Positions 1-8,782 of a stretch of DNA of 64,000 nucleotides are shown here, in pieces. The translations under genes and the position numbers were made by a program. The stretch is from an uncultured Bacteroidales bacterium (GTDB taxonomy: Bacteria > Bacteroidota > Bacteroidia > Bacteroidales > UBA932). The DNA is taken from positions 62,001 through 126,000 of the forward strand of contig CAKUXR010000002.1 of NCBI GenBank assembly GCA_934700615.1. The letters run 5' to 3'. The notes under the pieces are model-generated. The model was not told the origin of the DNA and made no database searches. It worked only from the letters and a program-made list of their open reading frames with translations. How positions within the stretch are numbered: position 1 is the first letter of the stretch; each line of letters starts with the position of its first letter.

Positions 1-296
1 TCCAGAACAGACTCATCAGTATATGACACACCGCTAAGATCCAAATGCAGTACCGGATGTTGTTTCCACTCGGTCTCCAGTTTCTCAATGGCAAGACCCG
101 AAAAGAGCTCTTTTCTACCTGAGAAATAGGCTTCCATCGTGGAGACAAGAAGACTCTTGCCGAATCTACGAGGGCGGCTCAGGAAATAATAACGGCCTTC
201 TTTGGCCAATTTATATATTTCCGCTGTCTTGTCCACATAAAGAAAATCCTCCGTTCTGATTTTCTCAAAATTTTGTATTCCTATCGGGTATATCAT
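1..296 (-). CDS. AAA-ATPase-like protein (DUF1703 type), 5' part only
   Basis: The first 98 codons of a gene that leaves the window at base 1. The start is the ATG at 296-294. The protein opens MIYPIGIQNFEKIRTEDFLY, then VDKT and RPRRFGKSL, a Walker-A-like motif typical of the AAA-ATPase-like/DUF1703 family that is abundant in Bacteroidales. Complete members are about 500-580 aa and carry a C-terminal PD-(D/E)XK nuclease-like domain; that part lies outside. Their role is unknown and is often guessed to be mobile or defence related. It is transcribed away from the surface operon. The family call is firm from the N-terminus; the function is not established. Confidence 0.8.
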   Translation of the reverse strand, partial: MIYPIGIQNFEKIRTEDFLYVDKTAEIYKLAKEGRYYFLSRPRRFGKSLLVSTMEAYFSGRKELFSGLAIEKLETEWKQHPVLHLDLSGVSYTDESVL

Positions 297-346
297 AATC
301 TACTGAATTTTCCGGTCTACCTGTATTGCGAGCAATCCATTATACA

Positions 347-354
347 CAAATATA
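347..354 (-). promoter_or_regulatory. Candidate -7 box for the AAA-ATPase-like gene
   Basis: The complement reads TATATTTG, an exact match to the Bacteroidetes -7 consensus TAnnTTTG, about 50 bases upstream of the start codon at 296. I see no good TTG at the expected -33 distance, so the call is tentative. Confidence 0.35.
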
Positions 355-435
355 CGCATAATATCATGAAAAGATTTCAGAGTGAGATATAAAAGTTACA
401 GAGACTGACTTAGAACATGCTCGTGTCGCATTTAT

Positions 436-475
436 TAAAATGGGGCGCAGACCCTGTCAGTTTGCGCCCCAAAAA
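436..475 (-). terminator. Terminator of the SusCD operon
   Basis: A perfect 9-bp stem (TGGGGCGCA at 441-449 with TGCGCCCCA at 463-471) and a 13-base loop lie just after the stop codon at 497. On the minus strand the stem is followed by ATTTTAATAAAT, a moderately U-rich tail. The position at the end of the four-gene operon supports rho-independent termination. Confidence 0.7.
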
Positions 476-496
476 GTTATGTGTGTAAGTTAAGAT

Positions 497-3400
497 TTAT
501 TTGGTAATCTTGACGTTGTCGATGAAGATACGACCGGCACCGCTGACATTGAAGTTGTACTTGTTGTTGAACTTATAAACTCCTTCTGAATCCTGGGACA
601 TGACAACACGGTACATAACTACGACGAGTCTTGTATCTGAAGTCATACCCTTGACCAAGGTTCCTGAATGAGTCCATCTGTAAGTACCCTTCTCCTGAAT
701 GACAGGGAGAATGTCACTGCACTTGGTGCCATTCTCGAACTCACCGTCACCTTCAATGACAACAACAATCTTGGCGTCATCGCAAGTTCCATCACTCTGA
801 CACATAGTCGCATGATCAAACTCTACAAACACATCAGATGGAGATGTCAGTGCGGTAACAGCCGGCAAACGGACTGCATTGTTATGACCACCGGTCCTAC
901 CAAGTTTCAAATACTGATCCTGCAGATACATTACCTTTTCGGACGGCTGAAGGTCTTCATATCCTTGTGCCTTGAAAGCAGCCGCGAAAGATGAGTTGAT
1001 TGTAGCGTCAGAATACACATTCGGCGCCTCCGCAGAACTACCCGAAGAACCGACTGTGTCTCCTACCTTCTTTCCAGAGTTGGCATCATTCCAAGCTGAA
1101 ACTATAGGAGCAACCCAAGAGAAATCATCTGAGAATACTACAGAACCACCAGCCTGATAAATTTCAAAAGTAGTCTTATAGTTATATTCAGCATTCTCGA
1201 ATGTAACTGAAAGTTTTCTAGGAGCTCCTGTATTGGCAGGAACAGGGATATTCAAATCATAAGTACCGGCCTTCGCAGAAGATACAGGCAAAGTCATACC
1301 TGCAGCTGAAGCTGAAAAGTCAACGTTGGAAACAATGTGAACTGGAACAGACTTGCCTTCAGACGGTACAGCATTGTCAGTTGTAGTAACCTTGATAGAA
1401 GGCTCGAACTTATCCTGCTTTACAGTAAGAACTGACTCAATATCACCTTTCACAAAACGCACTGTACCAGTTCTGGCAACACCCGTAAGGTTGGCGGCAG
1501 CCTTGAATTTGAGAGGTGTCCACTCAACCTTGGCTGTTGTAGAAGGAACGAGCTGGATCCAATCCGCATCTATCTTTGTATCAAATGAAGTATTAGACTG
1601 AACAGTTACCGCAAATTCAGCACCCTGTCCAAGAACTTCTACAGAGTTACCCTCCTTGATACTGATGAACGGATCAAGTTCCTGACCTGCAGCAGACTGC
1701 ACAACCTGAATCTTCTTGGTTGTCACACCTGATTTAATGGTAATCTCGCCCTTTCTCAAGACACTGAGGTCACTAGGGTCACAAGAAACACTTACAGTAT
1801 TGGTAGCGCCTGCAAGTCCGGCACCATTCTCGATATGTATCCAGTTGGCACTTGCAGAAACATTGAAATCAACATCCGATGACACCTTGAATGTATAAGG
1901 AGCCTCAGGTGTACCCTCGAAAGTAATGAGGTCAGATTCAAGGCCTTCAACATTGATATTGGCTTCGACAGCGTCAGCTGCAAGCATAACCTCGATATCA
2001 TCAACATAATATCTGTAGTAGCCTGCCTCCTGAGCTCCGTCATGTCCGAACACTGAAGGATGGAACGAGATTGCAGTTGCTGTCGTAGCACCCTTGATTG
2101 TGAACATGACATCTTGCCAGAACATCTTGCCGGCACCCTGAGAATGAGAAACAGGACTGCTAATCTTGGCATTTGAAGTGCTGGACGCAGGTTCAATTTC
2201 ACCTGGTCCATCAATTTCCAGAACAAGCTGGGTCTTGTCGATAGCACCATCACCCTGCATCTGTGCGCACCATTTGAATGAAACGACGATATCCTGTTCG
2301 CCATCAATTCTGAAGAGAGGCAAAGTCAATCCTGACTGTTTCTTGTTTGCACCGAATTTGAAATATGCATCCTGAAGATAAATTGTCTTGAAAGCAGGAT
2401 TCAAATCCGTATATCCTCTTGATCTGAGTTCACCAAGAACATCACAGCCATTATCGGCAAGAGTCGTATAGATGTTTGCACATCCGTCAGCCGAAGAAGT
2501 CACAGCGCCGACGCAGTCTGAAATCTGATTTGCTTCAGGCAACTTGGAATTGGCCATTTCTATATAAGGAGCCAACCAAGAGAAGTCATCTCGGTAAGGA
2601 AGAGCCTTACCTACGGTATTGTCCTGACCTTTATCCGTCAAGGAACATGCGACAAAACTGTACTGATTGTCAATGTTTCCGACATAATATCCCAGAATTT
2701 CGACCTTATGGATATTTACAGCGGAAAGGTCAATGTCTTTTACAGGGTCCAGAATGACACAGTTGTTGCCATCCGCAAGACGAAGCAAACTGCCGATCAC
2801 AGTACCATTAGCTTTCACATATGATACCGCTGTAAAAGGAGCAGTTATACCAGTTTCAATCACAACCGGCTCCGGATAATCAACATCCCCGGAAGAGAGA
2901 ACATTGACCTCATCAGCTTTGATTCCGACAAATTCACCGAGTTTTGCGACAGAACCGTTAAGGGTTATCTTGTCTCCGCATTTCAAATCATGGGCTCCCT
3001 CAGCATAAATGGTAGTAGTACCGTCAGAAAGTACGAAACCGACCTTGGATGCGGCCATGACGGTAGCTGATGGAATCTTTACTTTGGTCTCAGCGTCCAA
3101 CTTGACGGCCTCGGTAATGGTATATTCATCCACACCAAGATAGGTATCACCTTTCTGATACACGACAGTAGTGACAGAATAGCCCCTCTTATTGGCGATT
3201 GTAATGACACCCTGTCTCGGAGCGTTCATCACACCATTGGTATAGTTATCCTCTACAGTGACATTGACAACCATTGTATTGGAACCGGACATCGGATCCA
3301 CAGTAATCCATGGTTCATCCACATCTATCATCCACTCGGAATCCGAAGCAATTCTGAAAGACTGAGATTCTTCAGATTTAGCCTCAAATGTCACGCTGGA

Positions 3401-3511
3401 CTCTGCAATCAACGCACTAGGCTTGACCAGTTCCTCTTCCTTACAACCTGTAAAAGGAGAAGCCAGAAGCATAATCGCACTGATTCTAAACAAGTTATTA
3501 ATAATTCTCAT
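497..3511 (-). CDS. Multidomain BACON surface lipoprotein of the SusCD operon
   Basis: A 1004-aa predicted outer-surface lipoprotein. The signal peptide ends in the lipobox-like SPFTGC (Cys about 23) followed by KEEE, a charged stretch typical of surface-exported Bacteroidetes lipoproteins. In order: a BACON-like beta domain (about 40-120), an OB-fold-like/DUF5689-like region (about 125-295), a module beginning with DDFSWLAP (about 305-510), two to three further BACON-like domains (about 515-790), and a second module beginning with DDFSWVAP (about 795-1004). The two DDFSW modules also share a YLQD.Y.K.G stretch, so they are an internal duplication. It is the last gene after SusC and SusD, where surface glycan-binding proteins often sit; binding is inferred from position and BACON domains. 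No catalytic motif is seen. Confidence 0.75.
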   Translation of the reverse strand: MRIINNLFRISAIMLLASPFTGCKEEELVKPSALIAESSVTFEAKSEESQSFRIASDSEWMIDVDEPWITVDPMSGSNTMVVNVTVEDNYTNGVMNAPRQGVITIANKRGYSVTTVVYQKGDTYLGVDEYTITEAVKLDAETKVKIPSATVMAASKVGFVLSDGTTTIYAEGAHDLKCGDKITLNGSVAKLGEFVGIKADEVNVLSSGDVDYPEPVVIETGITAPFTAVSYVKANGTVIGSLLRLADGNNCVILDPVKDIDLSAVNIHKVEILGYYVGNIDNQYSFVACSLTDKGQDNTVGKALPYRDDFSWLAPYIEMANSKLPEANQISDCVGAVTSSADGCANIYTTLADNGCDVLGELRSRGYTDLNPAFKTIYLQDAYFKFGANKKQSGLTLPLFRIDGEQDIVVSFKWCAQMQGDGAIDKTQLVLEIDGPGEIEPASSTSNAKISSPVSHSQGAGKMFWQDVMFTIKGATTATAISFHPSVFGHDGAQEAGYYRYYVDDIEVMLAADAVEANINVEGLESDLITFEGTPEAPYTFKVSSDVDFNVSASANWIHIENGAGLAGATNTVSVSCDPSDLSVLRKGEITIKSGVTTKKIQVVQSAAGQELDPFISIKEGNSVEVLGQGAEFAVTVQSNTSFDTKIDADWIQLVPSTTAKVEWTPLKFKAAANLTGVARTGTVRFVKGDIESVLTVKQDKFEPSIKVTTTDNAVPSEGKSVPVHIVSNVDFSASAAGMTLPVSSAKAGTYDLNIPVPANTGAPRKLSVTFENAEYNYKTTFEIYQAGGSVVFSDDFSWVAPIVSAWNDANSGKKVGDTVGSSGSSAEAPNVYSDATINSSFAAAFKAQGYEDLQPSEKVMYLQDQYLKLGRTGGHNNAVRLPAVTALTSPSDVFVEFDHATMCQSDGTCDDAKIVVVIEGDGEFENGTKCSDILPVIQEKGTYRWTHSGTLVKGMTSDTRLVVVMYRVVMSQDSEGVYKFNNKYNFNVSGAGRIFIDNVKITK

Positions 3512-3554
3512 AACAATCTAATTTAATGATCCAGATTTTTTTGTCACAATGGCA

Positions 3555-5381
3555 CTAGAGGTCTAGACCATCAGCCCAACCTTTATTCTGAGCCAGATTA
3601 GGATTAAGTTGACGATCTCCACTAGGAATCGGGTAAAGATAATCCCTATTTTCATCAAAGGCACGTGTCTTCTTATAATGCATAGCAACATAGCCCTTGT
3701 CTCCCTCGCTCAAAATTATACCATTTGAGTATGGCACATACTTTCCGTCGATTTCGATTTCCTGAATCTGGAGATATGTAAAGTCATCACCATACAATTT
3801 CTTGACGTTTCCGTCCACAGTTGAAGTTGCGTAAAGGTAAACATCAGCAGTACCGTCACCTGTCAGGTCATAAGCGCCAGGGCCAGGGAAATACATACCA
3901 TACAAAGGCTCTGTCCAAGTCTCACCCTCTTTCCATCTTACGATATCATTCCATCTTCTTCCTTCCAAAGCCATCTCAATCGTCCTTTCACGACGTACTT
4001 CAAGAATCTGGGCGAGATTAGAAGGATTAAGTTTTGTAAGATTCTTATATCCGTATGTTTCGGAAGTCAAGAATGGGTCAACTGTAAGACCGGCCAACTC
4101 AAGATGAGGCATTCCGACGCGGTCGCGAAGTTTATTGATAGAGTTGTCAACATCCTCCTGAGTGAGGATATTCAGCTCTGCCTTAGCCTCAGCAAACATG
4201 AGATACGCTTCAGCAAGACGGAATACAGGAATATCATTGAAGGACATACCTGCACGCTCAGCAGTTTCATACTGAGGGTCCATCACGAATTTCTCAAGCT
4301 GGAATCCAGTAGAAGTCATGGTAAGTTCAGGACCATAAATAGTCTTCTTGGAGTTCACACGGACACTCTGAGGAAGTCTGATGATCATTCCCAAACGAGG
4401 ATCCCTGTCAGCTACTTCTTCTACGAACTGCTTGGTTTCCCAACCTTCCTGATCAGTATATCTGGAACCGTCTTTCATCAAGAAACTGTCAATGAATTTC
4501 TTTGAGAAACCAGGGTTGCCACCTGTGTTCATTGCAACATAGCTGGTAGCGCTATGGGTACATCCGATAGCCTGCTCCATTCTGATGGCTAGAATATACT
4601 CATTCTGGTCAGCATCCGGTTCTCTGAACAACTCATGATAATCTGAAGCCAAAGAATACACTCCGGAATTCATAACCTGCTCAGCAGCCTGATATGCAAG
4701 CTTCAAATAGTCTTCAGCAGAATGACCCTGCAAATTGACATCGTGATACTTTCTGTAAGTACCTTCATAGAGGCAGAACTGGGCCTTGAGCATAAGGGCA
4801 GCCCACTTGTTCACACGATAGACGCTCTTGCCTGAAGGAAGACTTTCAATGGCATCGTCAATATCATTCAACATGTTGCTCATAACCAGTTCGCGTGAAT
4901 CTCTAGCCTTATACAGACTTGAGTCACGAGAGCCAATTTCCTTATCATACCATGGCACATCTCCGAACCTCATGACTTTCTGGAAATAGAACTGGGTTCT
5001 GAAGAATTTTGCCAATCCTGTATATTGTTTAGCCACTTCAGCGTCAGTACACTGATCCATGTGGCCCAACATTGTATTAATCTTACGCAACTGTCCCCAT
5101 GACCATCCTCCTGAAGCAGCCGCCTGCGGAACTTCACGGGCAGTACCGCCGAGCAGTTCATCCGATATTGTTCCCTTCTCGAACATCACATCAGACTGCT
5201 CGTCATATGGGGTCTTATCCAAAAGATTATCATAGAAAGAGTTGGAAAACATCTTAAGATCATTTTCAGTCTTAAAATATGTTTCCGGAACAAGTCTGTC
5301 CTTAGGGGTCTTCTCCAAGAAGTTATCACAAGAAGAGCACCCGAGAACAATAGCAATTATTGGATATATATATTTTTTCAT
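3555..5381 (-). CDS. SusD-like outer-membrane nutrient-binding lipoprotein
   Basis: A RagB/SusD family protein, the lid that caps the SusC channel and binds the substrate outside the cell. The N-terminus MKKYIYPIIAIVLGCSSCDN has a lipobox (CSSC), followed by FLEKTPKD, the classic SusD opening. Typical tetratricopeptide-like helices and the C-terminal VRRERTIEMALEGRRWNDIVRW signature are present. Length (608 aa) is normal. An upstream ATG at 5399 overlaps the SusC stop by one base, but the ATG at 5381 is preceded by GGGAGGACAAATTG, a strong Shine-Dalgarno, and starts right at the signal peptide, so I prefer 5381. It lies between SusC and the BACON lipoprotein. The substrate cannot be read from sequence. 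Confidence 0.93.
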   Translation of the reverse strand: MKKYIYPIIAIVLGCSSCDNFLEKTPKDRLVPETYFKTENDLKMFSNSFYDNLLDKTPYDEQSDVMFEKGTISDELLGGTAREVPQAAASGGWSWGQLRKINTMLGHMDQCTDAEVAKQYTGLAKFFRTQFYFQKVMRFGDVPWYDKEIGSRDSSLYKARDSRELVMSNMLNDIDDAIESLPSGKSVYRVNKWAALMLKAQFCLYEGTYRKYHDVNLQGHSAEDYLKLAYQAAEQVMNSGVYSLASDYHELFREPDADQNEYILAIRMEQAIGCTHSATSYVAMNTGGNPGFSKKFIDSFLMKDGSRYTDQEGWETKQFVEEVADRDPRLGMIIRLPQSVRVNSKKTIYGPELTMTSTGFQLEKFVMDPQYETAERAGMSFNDIPVFRLAEAYLMFAEAKAELNILTQEDVDNSINKLRDRVGMPHLELAGLTVDPFLTSETYGYKNLTKLNPSNLAQILEVRRERTIEMALEGRRWNDIVRWKEGETWTEPLYGMYFPGPGAYDLTGDGTADVYLYATSTVDGNVKKLYGDDFTYLQIQEIEIDGKYVPYSNGIILSEGDKGYVAMHYKKTRAFDENRDYLYPIPSGDRQLNPNLAQNKGWADGLDL

Positions 5382-5398
5382 CAATTTGTCCTCCCGCA

Positions 5399-8300
5399 TT
5401 AGAATGTAATGTCAACACCAAACATGATAGTCTTCTGCCAAGGATATGCAACTGCATCAGTGGCATCGCTATTTTTGTATGTTCCATCACTATTGGTAGA
5501 TGTTACTCTACGATAAGCTGATTCAGGATCCAAATACTTTGTGTATTTCTTGATCGGAGACCAATAAGCCAGGTTCTCACCAGAGAAATAGAAACGTACT
5601 TTATCCACATGAATCTTCTGTGTAAGTTTCTGAGGAACAGTATAACCTACAGTCAAATTCTTGAATCTCAAATAGCGGACATTCTGGATGTAACGGCTAT
5701 TGGCAGGAGCAAGTTCACCACCTGTAGAAGAATAGACACGTGCTCTAGGGAAATATGTATTAGGATTTTCCTCTGACCATACTGTCTTGATGAAATCACG
5801 AGGCATGAACGCTGTATAATAAGCGTAAGAATAAGAACCCCAGAACGCGATATTCATTCCTGAAGGATACCAATAGTGAGTTCCTGTTCCCTGGAAGAAC
5901 GCGGACACATCAAATCCCATCCAGTCAAAAGCAAATGTAAAACCATACTGCATGCTTGGAAGTGAATTACCGAGAATCTTACGGTCACCCGGCTCATCAG
6001 CAGTATTCTTTCCGAGAGTAATCTTATTGATTCCACCCTCACCTGAATGGTCGTTGTCGAGATCGACATATCTCAGGTCACCTGCAAGGAATCCACCCTG
6101 CATACGGTTTGTTCCAATGTATGTCAATGCATCACAGACATTGGCCTGATAGTCCTTTGCCTCTTCATCTGTTGCAAAGAGCCCATCCACTACAAAGCCC
6201 CAGATGTCTCCGATACGCTGTCCTACGTAGTAATCATTCAGACGCTTGTCAGGATTGTTGGCATATCTTGTAATATGAGAATCATAATCACTCAAAGAAG
6301 CCCTGATGCTATAGTTGAACGGCTTTCCTGCGAGTTTGAAGGAATCCCTCCAGCCGGCAGAAATTTCATAACCGCGAGTTCTCAAATCAGCAGAATTCTC
6401 CTTAGGGGCATCTGCACCATACACACTTGGCAGAGCATTACCCTGAACAAGCATGTTCTTGGTGTCTCGTATGTAAGCCTCAGCTGTAAAATCAAGTCTG
6501 CTGTTGAACAATGAAGCATCCACTCCGATATTGTACTGCTGAGTTGTTTCCCATGTAAGTTCAGATGAGTTCGGAGCAGAAATACCAGAATATTTGGCAT
6601 TGGTCGAACCCTCCCCGAAAGTAAATGCACTGAAAGCTTTCTGAGAAATTGTTCTCATATAAGAGTAGTCATCTACATTCTGGTTACCGAGGGAGCCATA
6701 TGATGCACGAATCTTGAGATTGTTCACAATATCCCTTGCAGGCTCGAAGAAAGGCTCCTCAGAGATACGCCATCCACCTGATACAGAAGGGAACAGCCCC
6801 CAACGATGTCCCTTCGCGAAACGGGATGATCCGTCATAACGACCTGAAGCCTCAATAAGATAACGTCCCTTGAAGTCATAATTCAATCGTCCGAAGAAAC
6901 CTGCAAGAGCATATTCACTCTGGCCTCCTGCAAGAGTAGTGATGATAGCACCGGACTCATCTGGAGATACCAGGTTGAAATCGTTGAGATTCTCATCTGA
7001 AAGATTCTGACCGGTAGCTGTAACATTCTTGTACTGATATGTTTCAACGTTGAAACCAGCCATAATCTTAAGGTTGTGGGCATCCTTGAAGGTATTTTCA
7101 TAAGTACCGAAAATATTTCCGGTATAATAGTCATATCTTCTTGTACGCTCTTCCAGTTCATTCAAACCTGCACCTGTAGTATATGCATCGGTAACACCAG
7201 GACGAACACCATAAGGAATGTTTACGGTACGGTGCATTTCATTGCGGTTGACACGTCTATAGGTAAAATTCGCAGTAAGATTGAAATGATCTACAGGTCT
7301 GATGACGAGTTCTGTAGTATTGGTAAAGTTGAACTTCTTGTCATAGTTCTTGTGCTTGCCCATGGCAAATACAATCTGCCTACCGTTGGCTACGTTATAG
7401 TTACCGCCAATGATAAGAGGATTGTTATAAAGACCAGTCCCGTCAGGATTGAAAAGAGGGAAAGACGCCGGAGTATGACGCAAATTGCGGAACACATCCT
7501 GAATGTCGCCTACACCAATCCAAGAATAATTGGAGTTGTAGAATGATGTATTGTTTGACAAAGTCATGACTTTATTCAACTTGGCATCAATCTTCGCGCG
7601 AAGATTATACTTCTGGAACACATCAGGATCCGTAGCTTTCATGATACCTGTCTGCCTGTCATATCCTCCGGAAACGAAGTATTTGATATTTTTACTACCT
7701 CCGCTGATAGAGATACTCTGCTGCTGAACAGGATGTCTGTCTCTGAACATCTCATGATACCAGTCAGTGTTGCAGTAATAAACCCACTGCTCCTTACCAT
7801 TGCGGACTTCCTTTACGACCCAAGGACGATCAGGATTCTCAGTCTTGTCATTGACACGAGCCAAAAGCTCCATCATGTCATGCTCGGTGTAACCGGTATA
7901 AGGAGTACCCGCAGCCTGGGTCTTCCAGAATTTGTCCAAAGTATAGACTGACCAATATCCCCTGTCCTCATAATCAGTTGAAGTTGTAGGAGCTTCCCAT
8001 CCGAATTTTCCGCTGTAACGGATCTTGGCCTTTCCGTCATCGGAACTACCTTTCTTGGTTGTCACAAGGATGACACCATAAGCTGCACGCGCACCATATA
8101 CGGCAGCAGCTGCAGCATCCTTGATAACTGAAATGCTCTCCACGTCATTCGGATTGACATCCTCAAGATCTCCGAGGGCACCATCAATAAGCACAATCGG
8201 GTTAGCCTCATTGATAGATGTAAATCCACGGATGTTCAGCTTTCCTGTACTTCCAGGATTACCTGACTGAGTGGTAATGTTAAGACCAGGGACTGAACCC

Positions 8301-8737
8301 TGCAACATTGTCACAAGGTTGTGAGAAGACCTGTCTTTCAAGGCCTTGTCATCCACAACGGAAATTGCACCTGTCAAGTTCACTTTTTTCTGAGTACCAT
8401 AACCCACAACGACGGTCTCGTTCAAGGTCATGTTGTCTTCTTCAAGAGTAACATTGACAGAAGACTTGGTTGCCGGAACACTCACCTTTCTGGTTATGTA
8501 ACCGAGAGATGAAACCTCCAGGACTACGTCACCGGAAGGAACCGACATTGAGAAATTACCGTCCACGTCAGTCGTAGTTCCGGTATTGGTGCCGGAAATC
8601 ATAACTGCCGCTCCGATAAGAGGTTGCTGTTGGTTATCCAGAATCTTTCCGGAAACCGTCCTGCTCTGGGCAAAGGCACCTATGCAGGCGGCCAATGTCA
8701 GAAGAAGAGTCACAGCAAATGTTTTAAAGACTCTCAT
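5399..8737 (-). CDS. SusC/RagA-like TonB-dependent outer-membrane transporter
   Basis: A 1112-aa TonB-dependent receptor that imports an oligomer or other nutrient using proton-motive force. Order: signal peptide ending near AFAQS (about 1-24), carboxypeptidase-regulatory-like domain (about 26-105), TonB-box/linker NETVVVGYGTQKK, plug domain with the SusC signature VLIDG (about 115-225), then a 22-strand barrel ending in an aromatic C-terminus (MFGVDITF). Paired with SusD, with a one-base stop/start overlap if the distal SusD ATG is used. Only 45 bases separate it from the upstream phosphoesterase gene, so it is cotranscribed with it. No sigma/anti-sigma or HTCS regulator is present in the window. 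Confidence 0.96.
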   Translation of the reverse strand: MRVFKTFAVTLLLTLAACIGAFAQSRTVSGKILDNQQQPLIGAAVMISGTNTGTTTDVDGNFSMSVPSGDVVLEVSSLGYITRKVSVPATKSSVNVTLEEDNMTLNETVVVGYGTQKKVNLTGAISVVDDKALKDRSSHNLVTMLQGSVPGLNITTQSGNPGSTGKLNIRGFTSINEANPIVLIDGALGDLEDVNPNDVESISVIKDAAAAAVYGARAAYGVILVTTKKGSSDDGKAKIRYSGKFGWEAPTTSTDYEDRGYWSVYTLDKFWKTQAAGTPYTGYTEHDMMELLARVNDKTENPDRPWVVKEVRNGKEQWVYYCNTDWYHEMFRDRHPVQQQSISISGGSKNIKYFVSGGYDRQTGIMKATDPDVFQKYNLRAKIDAKLNKVMTLSNNTSFYNSNYSWIGVGDIQDVFRNLRHTPASFPLFNPDGTGLYNNPLIIGGNYNVANGRQIVFAMGKHKNYDKKFNFTNTTELVIRPVDHFNLTANFTYRRVNRNEMHRTVNIPYGVRPGVTDAYTTGAGLNELEERTRRYDYYTGNIFGTYENTFKDAHNLKIMAGFNVETYQYKNVTATGQNLSDENLNDFNLVSPDESGAIITTLAGGQSEYALAGFFGRLNYDFKGRYLIEASGRYDGSSRFAKGHRWGLFPSVSGGWRISEEPFFEPARDIVNNLKIRASYGSLGNQNVDDYSYMRTISQKAFSAFTFGEGSTNAKYSGISAPNSSELTWETTQQYNIGVDASLFNSRLDFTAEAYIRDTKNMLVQGNALPSVYGADAPKENSADLRTRGYEISAGWRDSFKLAGKPFNYSIRASLSDYDSHITRYANNPDKRLNDYYVGQRIGDIWGFVVDGLFATDEEAKDYQANVCDALTYIGTNRMQGGFLAGDLRYVDLDNDHSGEGGINKITLGKNTADEPGDRKILGNSLPSMQYGFTFAFDWMGFDVSAFFQGTGTHYWYPSGMNIAFWGSYSYAYYTAFMPRDFIKTVWSEENPNTYFPRARVYSSTGGELAPANSRYIQNVRYLRFKNLTVGYTVPQKLTQKIHVDKVRFYFSGENLAYWSPIKKYTKYLDPESAYRRVTSTNSDGTYKNSDATDAVAYPWQKTIMFGVDITF

Positions 8738-8782
8738 AAAATTGGTTTTTTGGTTTGTATTTATTAATGGTAATATACATTA